A stretch of DNA of 64,000 nucleotides from JAWKIW01 sp041394145 (GTDB lineage: Bacteria; Actinomycetota; Acidimicrobiia; Acidimicrobiales; Acidimicrobilacustridaceae), in contig JAWKIW010000001.1 of NCBI GenBank assembly GCA_041394145.1, positions 1-64,000 of the forward strand, written 5' to 3'. The position numbers and the translations under genes were made by a program. Within the stretch, counting starts at the first letter, position 1, and each line of letters opens with the position of its first letter. A model generated the notes under the pieces. That model had not been told where the DNA came from. It saw nothing but the letters and a program-made list of their open reading frames with translations, and did no database searches. This document shows, in pieces, positions 26,327 to 35,357 of the stretch.

Positions 26327-26829
26327 GCCGAGCGGGCGGCGACCGTGCCCAGGTAGGGCGCCCAGTCGGAAGGCACGTCGCGGGGGCCAGGGTCACCCAC
26401 CCCGGGTGCTCCGAGCGCGTGGCCGGCGACGCAGCCGCATCGTCGTGTCCTCGAGCAGCCGGTCGCGCTTGACGGTGTTGCAGCGTCGGCAGGCGGCGAC
26501 GACGTTCTCCCACGTGTGGGTGCCGCCCTTGCTGCGGGGACGACGTGGTCGATGCTGTCGGCCTTGGTGCCGCAGTACTGGCAGCTGCCGCCGTCGCGCA
26601 GGAACACCGCCCGCCGGCTGAGCGCCGCTCGCCGGCGGTAGGGCACGCGCACGAAGGTCCGCAGGCGGATGACGCTCGGCACCGGCACCGTGACCCGCTC
26701 GGCGCGCAGCGCGGCGCCGCTGTCGTGGAGCGCGTCGGCCTTCTCGGCCAGCACCAGCACCGCGGCCCGGCGGCCCGACACGATCCCCAGCGGCTCGTAC
26801 GTCGCGTTGAGGACGAGGGACCGCTCCAT
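26323..26829 (-). CDS. HNH endonuclease-family protein (multiple frameshifts)
   Basis: Small HNH protein of the actinobacterial type beginning MERSLVLNATYEPLGIVS. The first zinc pair is CQYCGTKADSIDHVVP. The rest of the core (SKGGTHTWENVVAACRRCN) lies in a second frame, and the tail (DVPSDWAPYLGTVAARSA) is back in the first, so at least two indels fall within about 170 bp. The ATG at 26829 has TACCCT 9 nt upstream. The stop overlaps the next gene's GTG. Probably an intact gene of about 168 aa with sequence errors. Confidence 0.75.
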   Translation of the reverse strand: MERSLVLNATYEPLGIVSGRRAAVLVLAEKADALHDSGAALRAERVTVPVPSVIRLRTFVRVPYRRRAALSRRAVFLRDGGSCQYCGTKADSIDHVVPAARAAPTRGRTSSPPADAATPSSATGCSRTRRCGCVAGHALGAPGVGDPGPRDVPSDWAPYLGTVAARSA

Positions 26830-26838
26830 CGCCCGCCG

Positions 26839-26844
26839 AGGGTA
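26839..26844 (-). promoter_or_regulatory. -10 hexamer of the HNH gene
   Basis: TACCCT on the minus strand lies 9 nt before the ATG at 26829. Confidence 0.35.
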
Positions 26845-26989
26845 GACGGGGCTCGGCGGCCACGTCGGCGTTTTGCCACCGCGCGTCGCGACCTGGGCCC
26901 GGCCGGTGGGGCCTCCGGCCCGCCGCGTCGTGTGGTCCCCGTCGACCCCCAGCCACCGGTGGGAGCGGGCCGCCCGGTCGACGGACCCG

Positions 26990-27254
26990 CTAGGACCCGT
27001 CGATCACCTTCGGGCCACGCCCGACACCATCGCAGGTAGGTGACGAGGTCGGCCGGCTCGGGCTCGTGGTCGGCGTCGCCGTACATCGTCTGCATCCGGA
27101 AGCGGAGGTAGGCGGGGTCGGGCAGGGGCAGCCGGGGAGGCCGGCGCCACCAGCCCGGCGGGGCCAGCACCACCACCTGGCGCACCGCCGTGCGCCACAG
27201 GGAGGGACGTGCGGCCACGGCCACGACCGACCGCACCAACGTGCGGCCGCGCAC
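26990..27254 (-). CDS. Small conserved actinobacterial protein (frameshift near the end)
   Basis: About 87 residues, basic and tryptophan-rich: LWRTAVRQVVVLAPPGWWRR, then YLRFRMQTMYGDADHEPEP and LVTYLRWCRAW. I recall similar short proteins of unknown function in other actinobacteria. Near 27010-27025 the frame appears to change; the next frame reaches a tag at 26990 with a natural-looking end KVIDGS. The GTG at 27254 is one of several possible starts. It is downstream of the repeat array and the ROK kinase. Confidence 0.55.
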
Positions 27255-27285
27255 CGGCAGGCCGTCGCCGGTGCGCGTCACGATC

Positions 27286-27704
27286 CCGGCCGGGCGCCGG
27301 CATCGCCCGGCGGCAGCACACCGACGCCGGGCCGGCCCGGCGGGCACCGCCCGTCAGGGCGGCCGGGCGGGCGGACCGACCGGCCTCGTCGTCGGTGGGC
27401 GGGCCCGGGTCCATCACGACGAGGCTACCTGCGCCGGCCGCGCCGAGCCACGATCGATCGGCCCCACCCAGCCCCACGCCCGTCGGACGCCGCCGAGCTC
27501 GTCGGGCCCACGAGACGGCCCGACGCGCGGCCACCGAGCCACGAGACGGTCGTCGCGCCGCGGCCACCGATCGGCCCCACCCAGCCCGCCGCTCGTCGGA
27601 CGCCGCCGAGCTCGTCGGGCCCACGAGACGGCCCGACGTCGCGGCCACCGAGCCACGAGACGGTCGTCGCGCCTGGCACCGATCGGCCACCCGGCGGATC
27701 CGAG
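27286..27704. other. Repeat-bearing region between the ROK kinase and the small protein
   Basis: There is no credible gene in this 420-bp stretch. It is occupied mainly by the 113-bp tandem repeat at 27455-27690; frames that run through it are low-complexity readings of the repeat. Confidence 0.6.
27455..27690. repeat. Tandem 113-bp repeat with an internal stem-loop
   Basis: Two nearly identical copies start at 27455 and 27568, and the first bases of a third copy start at 27680 (each begins CGATCGG). Every full copy contains a perfect inverted repeat GTCGGGCC-CACGAGAC-GGCCCGAC: 27501-27524 in copy 1 and 27614-27637 in copy 2. CACGAGACGG also recurs a second time in each unit. Not a CRISPR: there are no varied spacers. 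Confidence 0.85.
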
Positions 27705-28659
27705 TCAGGCGAGCAGGTGGTGGCCGAGGTGGGCCCGGCCGACCGCGCAGCCGCCACCAGCGGCGCGCCGGCGCCGAGGCCGGCCGGGCGGATGACCGTG
27801 CCGACGGCGTGATCGAGGAGCCCGGGCGTCGATCTCGGCCTGGGCGGCGGCGAAGAGGGGCCCCCGAAGCCGAGGGCGACCGACCCGGCCACCACCGCCA
27901 GGCGCAGGTCGAGCAGGTTCGCCACCGAGGCCACGGCCCGACCGACGAGCGTGCCGGTCCGCTCGATCACCTCGGCGGTGGCGGCGGCGGCGGGCCGGCC
28001 GGTGATGCGGGCGATGGCCGTGCCCGACGCCTCGGCCTCCAGACAGCCCCGCGCGCCACAGCCGCACTCGTGGCCGTCGGGCTCGACGATGACGTGGCCG
28101 ATGTGGCCGGCGTTGCCGTCGGCACCGTCGAGCAGCCGACCGTCGCACACGATGCCGCCGCCGACGCCGGTCGACACGACCATGCCGACGAAGTGGCGCT
28201 CCCCGCGGGCGGCGCCCAACCAGCCCTCGGCGAGCGTCAGCGCCTTGGCGTCGTTGTCCACCACCGTGGGCACGCCGGTGAGCTCGGCCAGGCGGGCTGC
28301 AGCGGGAAGCCCCGCCAGCCGGCGATGTTGACCGGCGACACCGTGCGCCCTCCCGCGGTCATCGGGCCGCCGCAGCCGACCCCGCACACCGTCGGCTCGG
28401 ACGCGTCGACGTCGCGACCGGCCACCCGGACCTCGTCGACGACGCCCACCAGCGTCGCCCACAGGTCCTCGGCCGATGCGCCCCGCGGGGTCGGCGCCCG
28501 TCGGTGCACGAGCAGCCGTCCCTCGCGGTCGATCAGCCCTGCGGCCATCTTCGTGCCACCGATGTCCACGGCCAGCGCCACCGGTGCCGGGTCACCCGCC
28601 GGGTCCGGGGCGTCACGGGAGGGCACGGCGGGGGCACCCCCGTCTGGTGCGGTCGTCAT
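27705..28659 (-). CDS. ROK-family sugar kinase, probably glucokinase (several frameshifts)
   Basis: ROK kinase phosphorylating a hexose with ATP. The phosphate loop is VDIGGTKMAAG, and the catalytic/substrate segments are VVDNDAKALTLAEGW and NAGHIGHVIVEPDG. The zinc site is ECGCGARGCLEAEASG. The protein is split over frames near 28291, 27850, 27810 and 27730. Joining them gives about 318 aa ending AHLGHHLLA at 27705. All motifs are intact, so sequence error is more likely than decay. A second ROK gene is at 49405-50394. Confidence 0.82.
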
Positions 28660-28710
28660 CGCCGGCGGACGCTACCCCCGCCGGAAGAGGGATGGCGGCC
28701 GTCGCCCGCC

Positions 28711-28716
28711 TAGGCT
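28711..28716 (+). promoter_or_regulatory. -10 hexamer of the moxR operon
   Basis: TAGGCT lies 56 nt before the moxR start, giving a leader of about 50 nt that carries the AAGGAG ribosome-binding site. Confidence 0.4.
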
Positions 28717-28772
28717 GCAGGCGTCCGCCCGCCGGGCCCGCTCGAGCCGACCGGCCGCACAAGGAGACCCCG

Positions 28773-29746
28773 GTGACCACGCAGGAGACGGCGACGCGCA
28801 CGCCCACGTTCTCGGACCTGTTCGGGGGGATCGCCGCCAACATCGAGCAGGTCATCCAGGGCAAGCCGACGGTGGTCGAGCTCACCCTGCTGTGCCTGGT
28901 GTCCGAGGGGCACCTCCTCATCGAGGACGTGCCCGGGGTCGGCAAGACGAGCCTGGCCAAGGCGTTCGCCCGCCTGGTGGAGGCGTCGTTCGGCCGGATC
29001 CAGTTCACCCCGACCTGCTGCCGAGCGACGTCGTCGGCGTCACCGTCTGGAACCGGGCCAACGGCCAGTTCGAGTTCCGACCCGGTCCCGTGTTCGCCAC
29101 CATCGTGCTCGGCGACGAGATCAACCGCGCCTCCCCCAAGACCCAGTCCGCGCTGCTCGAGGCCATGGCCGAGGGACAGGTCACCGTCGACAACGTCACC
29201 TACCCCCTGGGCCCGCCGTTCATGGTGATCGCCACCCAGAACCCGATCGAGCACGAGGGCACCTACCCCCTGCCCGAGAGCCAGCTCGATCGCTTCCTGA
29301 TGCGGGTCTCGGTCGGCTACCCCGCCCGCGACGCCGAGCTCGACATCCTCGACGCCCACGGCGACCACAACACCCTCGCCGACATCGGCCCGGTGGCCAC
29401 CGCCGCCGACATCCAGGGGATGATCAACGCGGTGCGCACCGTGCACCTGGCGCCGAGCCTGAAGGCCTACCTGGTCGACCTGGCCGACGCCTCCCGGCGA
29501 CACCCCCACCTCGCCCTGGGCATGTCGCCGCGGGCCACCCTCAGCCTGCAGCGGGTGGCGCGGGCGCGGGCCGCGTCGCAGGGTCGGGCCTACGTCATCC
29601 CCGACGACATCAAGTCGCTCGCCCAGCCCGTGCTCGCGCACCGGCTGCTGGTCACCCCCGAGGCCCAGCTCCAGGGCATCACGTCGGGCGACGCCGTCGA
29701 GGAGATCCTCGCCAGCGTGCCGGTGCCGACCGGCGCGACGTCCTAG
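28773..29746 (+). CDS. MoxR-family AAA+ ATPase (one frameshift)
   Basis: MoxR AAA+ chaperone-type ATPase. Walker A is EDVPGVGKTSLAKA, Walker B is IVLGDEINRASPKTQ, then the sensor ATQNPIEHEGTYPLPE. The GTG at 28773 has AAGGAG 7 nt upstream. The frame breaks in the C run at 29008-29011: one more C would give the conserved FTPDLLPSDVVGV. Reconstructed length is about 325 aa. It begins the classical moxR-DUF58-transglutaminase operon, whose products are thought to act together on envelope proteins. Confidence 0.92.
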
Positions 29747-29774
29747 CGGCGCCGACCCGCGCGAAGGTGGTCCC

Positions 29775-31004
29775 GTGCTGACCCGCCAGGGATGGATCTG
29801 CGCCGGTGTGGCCCTCGTGCTGCTCGCGGCCGGACGCATCCTCGGCACGCTCGAGCTGTTCCTGCTCGGCGCCGTGCTCGCTGCGCTCGTGCTCGTGTGC
29901 GCCGCCTACGTCGCCCTGCGCCGACTCCACGTCGACGTGGTGCGCGAGCTGCACCCACCCCGGGTCCACGCCGGGTCGCCGAGCCGGGTCGACCTGCGGG
30001 TCGAGAACCGCGGCGGCCGCACGTCGCCCGTGCTCGGGCTGCGCGACGCGGTGTCGGGCACGCGGGGCGCGCACCTGCTGGTCGGGCCGCTGGCTCCCGA
30101 CGCGACCGCCCGGGCCGCCTACCGGCTGCCCACCGAGCGGCGCGGCATCCTCGAGATCGGGCCGCTGCGGGCCGAGCTCACCGACCCGTTCGGCATGGCC
30201 CGCATGTCGATGACGGCGTCGGGGGTGTCCGAGCTCACGGTGTACCCGCACATCGACGAGATCGCCCCGGTGCCCCAGACCACCGGCAACGACCCGCTCG
30301 CCGGCGCCGAGCACCCCAACGCCCTCGGCCGCAACGGTGAGGACTTCTACGCCCTGCGCCAGTACGTGGTGGGCGACGACCTGCGCCGGGTGCACTGGCC
30401 GTCGACGGCCCGTCACGACGAGCTGATGGTCCGCCAGGACGAGCTGCCCTGGCAGGGCCGGGCCACCGTCCTGGTCGACAACCGGGCAGCGGCGACCTCG
30501 CCCGAGTCCCTCGAGCTCGTCGTCTCGGCCGCCGCCAGCATCGTGAACGCCGGGGCCCGCCGACAGGACCTCGTGCGGCTCATCACCGCCGACGGCGCCG
30601 ATTCGGGCTTCGCCGCCGGTCACGGCCACGTCGAGGCGATCATGGAGCACCTCGCCAGCGTCGAGGCCTCGCCCGACGAGGCCGGCCTGCGTCGCGTGGT
30701 CGAACGGGTGGCGCAGTCGTCCACCGGCGGCGCACTGGTCGTGGTGTGCACGGCCCGGCTGCCCACCGCCGACCGCGATCGGCTCCGCCGGCTCCGGTCG
30801 CGGTTCGGCTCGCTCACCATCGTCTGCTTCGACGAGTCCGCCGCCGACCCGGCCGCGCCCGAGGTGCCCCGCGACGGCGGCGACGGGCTGCTGTGGGTCA
30901 CGCGGCAGCGGCCCTTCCGCGAGGTCTGGAACCGTGCCATGCGCCCCCGCGCCGGCCCGACCCTGGGTCGGACCGCGGCACCCTTGGCGGAGTCGCGGCG
31001 ATGA
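29775..31004 (+). CDS. DUF58-domain membrane protein
   Basis: Partner of MoxR ATPases. Two N-terminal hydrophobic segments (residues 5-45) are followed by an immunoglobulin-like region and the DUF58 core with GEDFYALRQYVVGDDLRRVHW and ARHDELMVRQDE. A von Willebrand A-like fold continues after (ATVLVDNRAAATSPESLE). The start is the GTG at 29775 (28 bp after moxR). The end overlaps the next start as ATGA. Length is 409 aa. Confidence 0.9.
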   Translation: MLTRQGWICAGVALVLLAAGRILGTLELFLLGAVLAALVLVCAAYVALRRLHVDVVRELHPPRVHAGSPSRVDLRVENRGGRTSPVLGLRDAVSGTRGAHLLVGPLAPDATARAAYRLPTERRGILEIGPLRAELTDPFGMARMSMTASGVSELTVYPHIDEIAPVPQTTGNDPLAGAEHPNALGRNGEDFYALRQYVVGDDLRRVHWPSTARHDELMVRQDELPWQGRATVLVDNRAAATSPESLELVVSAAASIVNAGARRQDLVRLITADGADSGFAAGHGHVEAIMEHLASVEASPDEAGLRRVVERVAQSSTGGALVVVCTARLPTADRDRLRRLRSRFGSLTIVCFDESAADPAAPEVPRDGGDGLLWVTRQRPFREVWNRAMRPRAGPTLGRTAAPLAESRR

Positions 31005-33337
31005 CCACCACACCCACCACGACCACCGCCCGCGGGCTCCGGTACCTCCCGCTGGCCGAGCTGTGCCTCGCCCTGCTCACCCTGGCCACCGTCTACGGGT
31101 TCCGGCGGGTGTTCACCACCGACGACTTCGTCCCGACGCTGGTGGTGGTCGCCGTGTACTCCTCGCTGGCGATGGTCGTCACCCGACGCCGTGGCCTCGG
31201 CGTCGTGTCGTCGCTGCTGCTCGGTGCCGTCGGCCTGGTCCTCGTGCTGACCTACCTGTTCTTCGCCGAGACCACCCGCTACGGCCTGCCGTCGGGTGCC
31301 ACCCTCGACGCCACCCGTGCCGCCTTCTCGTCGTCGTGGTCGACCTTCCAGAGCGTCGTCGCGCCCGCCCCGGTGGAGGACGGCTTCCTGCTGGCCGCCT
31401 CGGTGGCGCTGTTCTTCGCGGTGTTCCTCGCCGACTGGGCGGCCTTCCGCCTCTGGTCGACCTTCGAGGCCATGGTCCCGGCCACCACCCTGTTCGTGTT
31501 CTGCGCGCTGCTCGGCTCCACCCAGCACCGCCTCGACGCCGTCGTGGTGTTCGTGGCCGCCGCGGTGGCGTTCCTGCTCGCGCACCGCATCGCCCGACGC
31601 GAGACCTCCACCGGGTGGGTCACCGACGACGTGGCCCGGGGCTCGGACGCCCTGCTGCGCGCCGGGGTGGTGCTCGGGGTGCTCGCCGTGCTCGGCGGCA
31701 TCGTCCTCGGTCAGCGGCTGCCGGGCGCCGAGAGCGGTGCCCTGGTGAGCTGGCGGGGCTCCGACGGCCCGAAGGGCGACCGGTTCACGGTGAGCCCCCT
31801 GGTCGAGATCAGCTCCCGGCTGGTCCAGCAGTCCGACACCGAGCTGTTCACCGTGCAGGCCGACCGGGAGGCGTACTGGCGGCTGACCTCCCTCGACACC
31901 TTCGACGGGTCGAGCTGGCGGTCGAAGGGCCGGTTCACCGTGGCCGACGGCGACCTGGAGACCCCTCGTCCCCCGGCCGCCGGCACGACCGAGCTCGACC
32001 AGCGCTACAACGTCACCAACCTGGCCCGGCTGTGGATCCCCGCCGCCTACCAGGTCGACCGGGTCGAGGACGCCCCCGCCCGCTACGAGGCCGACTCGGG
32101 CACGCTCATCGTCGACACCTCGCTCGACACCTCCGACGGCCTGCAGTACTCGGTGCGCTCAGCGGTGCCCACCTACAGCGCCGACGAGCTGCGGACCGCC
32201 CCGCGCACCGTCCCCGAGGACGTGCGGACCCGGTACCTCGACCTGCCCGCCGACTTCGCCGACTCGCAGGCCGCCCGCGAAGCCCGCACCCGGACGGCCG
32301 GTGCCACCACCGACTACGACCGGGCCCGCGAGCTGCAGGACTGGTTCCGCGACGAGTTCGAGTACTCCCTCGAGGTCCAGCCCGGGCACGGCGAGGGTGC
32401 CATCAACGACTTCCTGCGCAACCGCAAGGGCTACTGCGAGCAGTTCGCCGGCACCTTCGCCGCCATGGCCCGCTCGCTCGGCATCCCCGCCCGCGTCGCC
32501 GTCGGGTTCACCTGGGGCGACGCCGACCCGTCGACCCCGGGCCTGTACCGCGTGAAGGGTCGCCACGCCCACGCCTGGCCCGAGGTGTACCTCGGCCCGT
32601 ACGGCTGGGTGGCCTTCGAGCCCACGCCGACGCGGGGCGCTCCCAACAGCGCGGCGTGGACGGGGGTCGAGGCCCGCCAGGCCGAGTCGACCGAGCCGGC
32701 GCCGAGCGGGACCGGCGCCAGCACCACCACCACGGCCACCACGACCGACGCGGCGGCGGGCAGCGTGCCGACGGTCCCCGAGCTGACCGCGGCGCCGCCC
32801 ACCCTGCCGCCGACCGGAGCCGACGAGGGCGGCAGCCCGTTCGCGCTGGTCACCGACCATCCCGCCCTGTCGGTGGTGCTCGGCCTGGTCCTGCTGGCCG
32901 GGCTCGCGCTGTTCGTCGGGGTCCCGGCCGCCTACGCCACCCAGCGCCGCCGGCGTCGGGCCCGGGCCGGCCACGACCCGAGCGCCCGGGTCCGCCTCGC
33001 CTGGGAGGAGAGCCTCGACGAGCTCGCCCTGGTGGGCAGCGTCCCGAGCCCGTCGGAGACCCACGACGAGTTCGCGGCCCGGGCCGGCACCGACCTGCCC
33101 ACCGCGGCCGGCGCCCTCTCCCAGCTGGCCCGCGACACCGATGCCGCCACCTACGCGCCCGACCTCGTCGACACCGATGGCGTCCGCCGGGCCTCGGCGG
33201 CCGCCGAGGCGGTGGTCGCCGCCGTCGACACGAGGGTGGGAGCCGGTGCCCGGTTCCGGCGACACCTCGATCCCCGCCCGCTGCTGGCGCGCCGCCGACG
33301 TCGGCGGCCCTGGCACGAGGCGCGGCTCGGGGGCTGA
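31001..33337 (+). CDS. TgpA-like transmembrane transglutaminase/protease-fold protein
   Basis: Large membrane protein (778 aa): about six N-terminal TM helices, an extracytoplasmic DUF3488-like part, a transglutaminase core, one more TM helix near residue 627-650 and a cytoplasmic DUF4129-like tail. The catalytic cysteine is in GYCEQFAGTF (Cys 479), the histidine in RHAHAWPEVY; the third residue lies in AFEPTP. The third gene of the moxR operon, it may process or cross-link surface proteins. Its stop lies inside the terminator at 33331-33372. Confidence 0.9.
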   Translation: MTTTPTTTTARGLRYLPLAELCLALLTLATVYGFRRVFTTDDFVPTLVVVAVYSSLAMVVTRRRGLGVVSSLLLGAVGLVLVLTYLFFAETTRYGLPSGATLDATRAAFSSSWSTFQSVVAPAPVEDGFLLAASVALFFAVFLADWAAFRLWSTFEAMVPATTLFVFCALLGSTQHRLDAVVVFVAAAVAFLLAHRIARRETSTGWVTDDVARGSDALLRAGVVLGVLAVLGGIVLGQRLPGAESGALVSWRGSDGPKGDRFTVSPLVEISSRLVQQSDTELFTVQADREAYWRLTSLDTFDGSSWRSKGRFTVADGDLETPRPPAAGTTELDQRYNVTNLARLWIPAAYQVDRVEDAPARYEADSGTLIVDTSLDTSDGLQYSVRSAVPTYSADELRTAPRTVPEDVRTRYLDLPADFADSQAAREARTRTAGATTDYDRARELQDWFRDEFEYSLEVQPGHGEGAINDFLRNRKGYCEQFAGTFAAMARSLGIPARVAVGFTWGDADPSTPGLYRVKGRHAHAWPEVYLGPYGWVAFEPTPTRGAPNSAAWTGVEARQAESTEPAPSGTGASTTTTATTTDAAAGSVPTVPELTAAPPTLPPTGADEGGSPFALVTDHPALSVVLGLVLLAGLALFVGVPAAYATQRRRRRARAGHDPSARVRLAWEESLDELALVGSVPSPSETHDEFAARAGTDLPTAAGALSQLARDTDAATYAPDLVDTDGVRRASAAAEAVVAAVDTRVGAGARFRRHLDPRPLLARRRRRRPWHEARLGG

Positions 33338-33372
33338 CGCGCTCGGCGCCGCCGAGCGGTGGGCGTCAGCCC
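33331..33372. terminator. Nested bidirectional stem-loop between convergent operons
   Basis: An outer perfect 10-bp repeat GGGCTGACGC/GCGTCAGCCC (33331-33340 and 33363-33372) encloses an inner perfect hairpin GCTCGGC-GCC-GCCGAGC (33341-33357). It sits between the transglutaminase stop and the DUF3040 stop. No U-tract is present, as usual at high G+C. Confidence 0.7.
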
Positions 33373-33375
33373 GGC

Positions 33376-33753
33376 CTACTGCTCGTCGCGCTTGAAGCGG
33401 TCGCGGAGGCGCTGGCCGCCGTTGCCGAGCACGTCACGCAGGCCGGCCGCCCGCATGGAGCGGGTGAGGTGGTCCATCCCGGCGCGGCCCATCTTGCGGG
33501 CGTTGCTGACGATGTTGAGGGAGCACACCAGCATGATCACGAAGCCGCCGAAGGCCACCAGGAACGACATCGACAACGTCCCCACGAGCACCACGAGGCC
33601 GACGACGAAGCCGAGGATCGACCACTTGATGTGCCGGACGGCAACGCTGTAGATGGTCGTGTCGGCGATGTCGCGCGCCAGCGCCGGATCGGTCTCGTAG
33701 AGGTTGGCCTCGATCTCGCTGAGGATCCGCTGCTCGTCCTCGGAAAGCGGCAC
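33376..33753 (-). CDS. DUF3040 small membrane protein
   Basis: 125-aa protein starting MPLSEDEQRILSEIEANL, the hallmark of actinobacterial DUF3040 proteins. Two TM segments follow (about residues 45-62 and 65-83), with a basic C-terminal tail. Function is unknown; the gene is a standard neighbour of mraZ, dinB and the moxR operon in actinobacteria. The GTG at 33753 is preceded by GAAGGGGAAG. Confidence 0.88.
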   Translation of the reverse strand: MPLSEDEQRILSEIEANLYETDPALARDIADTTIYSVAVRHIKWSILGFVVGLVVLVGTLSMSFLVAFGGFVIMLVCSLNIVSNARKMGRAGMDHLTRSMRAAGLRDVLGNGGQRLRDRFKRDEQ

Positions 33754-33869
33754 GCTCGACTTCCCCTTCGCTCCGGGCCGGTCGCCCCCTGATCCCGGCA
33801 GACGGCCCGACGCCCATCATTCCACAGCGAGCGTACGGCAACAACGCCGGTCGCCCTGTTCTCGGGAGG

Positions 33870-35342
33870 CTAACCGCGACCTGCGATCTCGGGGCGCCCC
33901 CACGGACCGGTGCTGCCCCCGACCCCCAGCCGAGGGCCGGCCCGTGGTCTCCTATCGACCGTCGGGGCGGGCGTTGAGCGGTCGGTGCCGATGCCTCGGC
34001 CGACGGCGGGCCCCAGGCCCGGTCGCCGCGCCGCGCGGCGGATCCCGGCCTCGTCCGCCAGGGTGGCCGGTCCGATGGCATCGGCACCGAACCGCTCGCG
34101 GATGGCGTCGATCGCCGCCTCCGCCTCCTCCCAGGCCGCCACCCCATCGCCCGGTGCGAGCGGGCCCGGCGTCCCGGGCGTCGCCGGCGCCTCGCCGAGG
34201 TCGTCGAAGCGCAGCTGCACCGGCTCGCCGGCGGGCCGCAGCCCGCTCGTCGACACCCCGAGCAGCCGGACACCGGGCGCCGGGTCGATCCGTGCGAGCA
34301 GCGCCTTGGCGGCACCGATCACCACCGGGGCGGAGTCGGTGGCGCGGTCGAGGGTGCTCGCCCGGGTGATGGTGTGGAAGTCGCCGAAGCGCACCTTGAG
34401 CGTCACCGTGCGCCCGACGAGGCCGTGCTGGCGCAGCCGGGCGGCCACGGCATCCCCCAGGCGGACGATCTCGCGCTCGAGCGCCTCGCGCCGGAAGAGG
34501 TCGTGGGCGAAGGTCTCCTCGTGGCCGATGGACTTGGGGGCCCGGTCGGGCTCCACCGGCCGGTCGTCGACGCCGTGGGCCAGGCCGTGCAGGTGACGCC
34601 CGGCGGCGGGACCCAGCGCGCCGGCGAGGACGTCGAGGGGAAGGCCGGCGAGGTCGCCGACGGTGACGATGCCCAGCCGCTGGAGACGGGCCAGCGTGGC
34701 CGGGCCGACCCCCCACAGGGCCTGCACGGGCAGCGGGTGCAGGAAGGCCAGCTCCTCGCCCGGCTCGATCACGTGCACGCCCGGCCCCAGCACCGGCCCC
34801 TCGGGCGAGGCGCCGGGCTTGGCCTCCTCGGAGGCGAGCTTGGCGAGGAACTTGGTGGGCGCCACGCCCACCGAGCAGGTCAGCCCCTCCTCCTCGAGCA
34901 CCCGCCGGCGCACGGCGGCGGCGATCTCGGGGCCGGTGCCGTGGAGGCGCTGCACGCCGGTCACGTCGAGGAACGCCTCGTCCAGCGACAGCGGCTCGAC
35001 CAGCGGGGTGAACGAGGCGAAGATCGCCATCACCCGCTCGCTCACCTCGGCGTAGCGGTGGTAGCGGCCGTCGAGGAACACCGCCTGCGGGCACAGGCGC
35101 TGGGCCTGCACGGACGGCATCGCCGAGTGCACGCCGTAGGCCCGCGCCTCGTACGACGCCGCCGCCACGACGCCCCGGCCGCCGGCGCCGCCGACGATGA
35201 CCGGGCGGCCCCGCAGCTCGGGCCGGTCGAGCAGCTCGACCGACACGAAGAAGGCGTCCATGTCGACGTGCACGATGGTGCGCCGGGTCGCCGTCGGCGC
35301 CCGAGCCCCGGTCGCCTCCTCGTCAGCCGCGGGCGTCGACAC
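33870..35342 (-). CDS. dinB: DNA polymerase IV (Y-family translesion polymerase)
   Basis: Y-family polymerase. The catalytic carboxylates are in IVHVDMDAFFVSVE and LSLDEAFLDVTG; the fingers and little-finger regions include ASYEARAYGVHSAMP, TCSVGVAPTKFLAKLAS and HEETFAHDL. Length is 490 aa, longer than E. coli DinB because of a Pro/Arg/Gly-rich tail after residue 410, common in actinobacterial homologues. No LexA-type box was seen before it. It is 15 bp downstream of the Nudix gene on the same strand and so likely co-transcribed. Confidence 0.93.
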   Translation of the reverse strand: MSTPAADEEATGARAPTATRRTIVHVDMDAFFVSVELLDRPELRGRPVIVGGAGGRGVVAAASYEARAYGVHSAMPSVQAQRLCPQAVFLDGRYHRYAEVSERVMAIFASFTPLVEPLSLDEAFLDVTGVQRLHGTGPEIAAAVRRRVLEEEGLTCSVGVAPTKFLAKLASEEAKPGASPEGPVLGPGVHVIEPGEELAFLHPLPVQALWGVGPATLARLQRLGIVTVGDLAGLPLDVLAGALGPAAGRHLHGLAHGVDDRPVEPDRAPKSIGHEETFAHDLFRREALEREIVRLGDAVAARLRQHGLVGRTVTLKVRFGDFHTITRASTLDRATDSAPVVIGAAKALLARIDPAPGVRLLGVSTSGLRPAGEPVQLRFDDLGEAPATPGTPGPLAPGDGVAAWEEAEAAIDAIRERFGADAIGPATLADEAGIRRAARRPGLGPAVGRGIGTDRSTPAPTVDRRPRAGPRLGVGGSTGPWGRPEIAGRG

Positions 35343-35357
35343 GTCGCCGGCACCGGG

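Noticed and set aside
27414..27656. Short frames running through the 113-bp repeat.
   Set aside because: They only translate the repeat (recurring GPTSSAAS-like text) and differ by frame; no gene-like start.
27455..27690. CRISPR array.
   Set aside because: The units are continuous 113-bp tandem copies without variable spacers, and no cas gene is present.
26323..28659. Reading the HNH and ROK genes as true pseudogenes.
   Set aside because: All catalytic and metal motifs remain, and neighbouring housekeeping genes show the same kind of single-base indels, so sequence error is the simpler reason.
33754..33869. Strong promoter for DUF3040.
   Set aside because: TTGCCG and nearby AT-richer bases are present, but no -10 with proper spacing was found.
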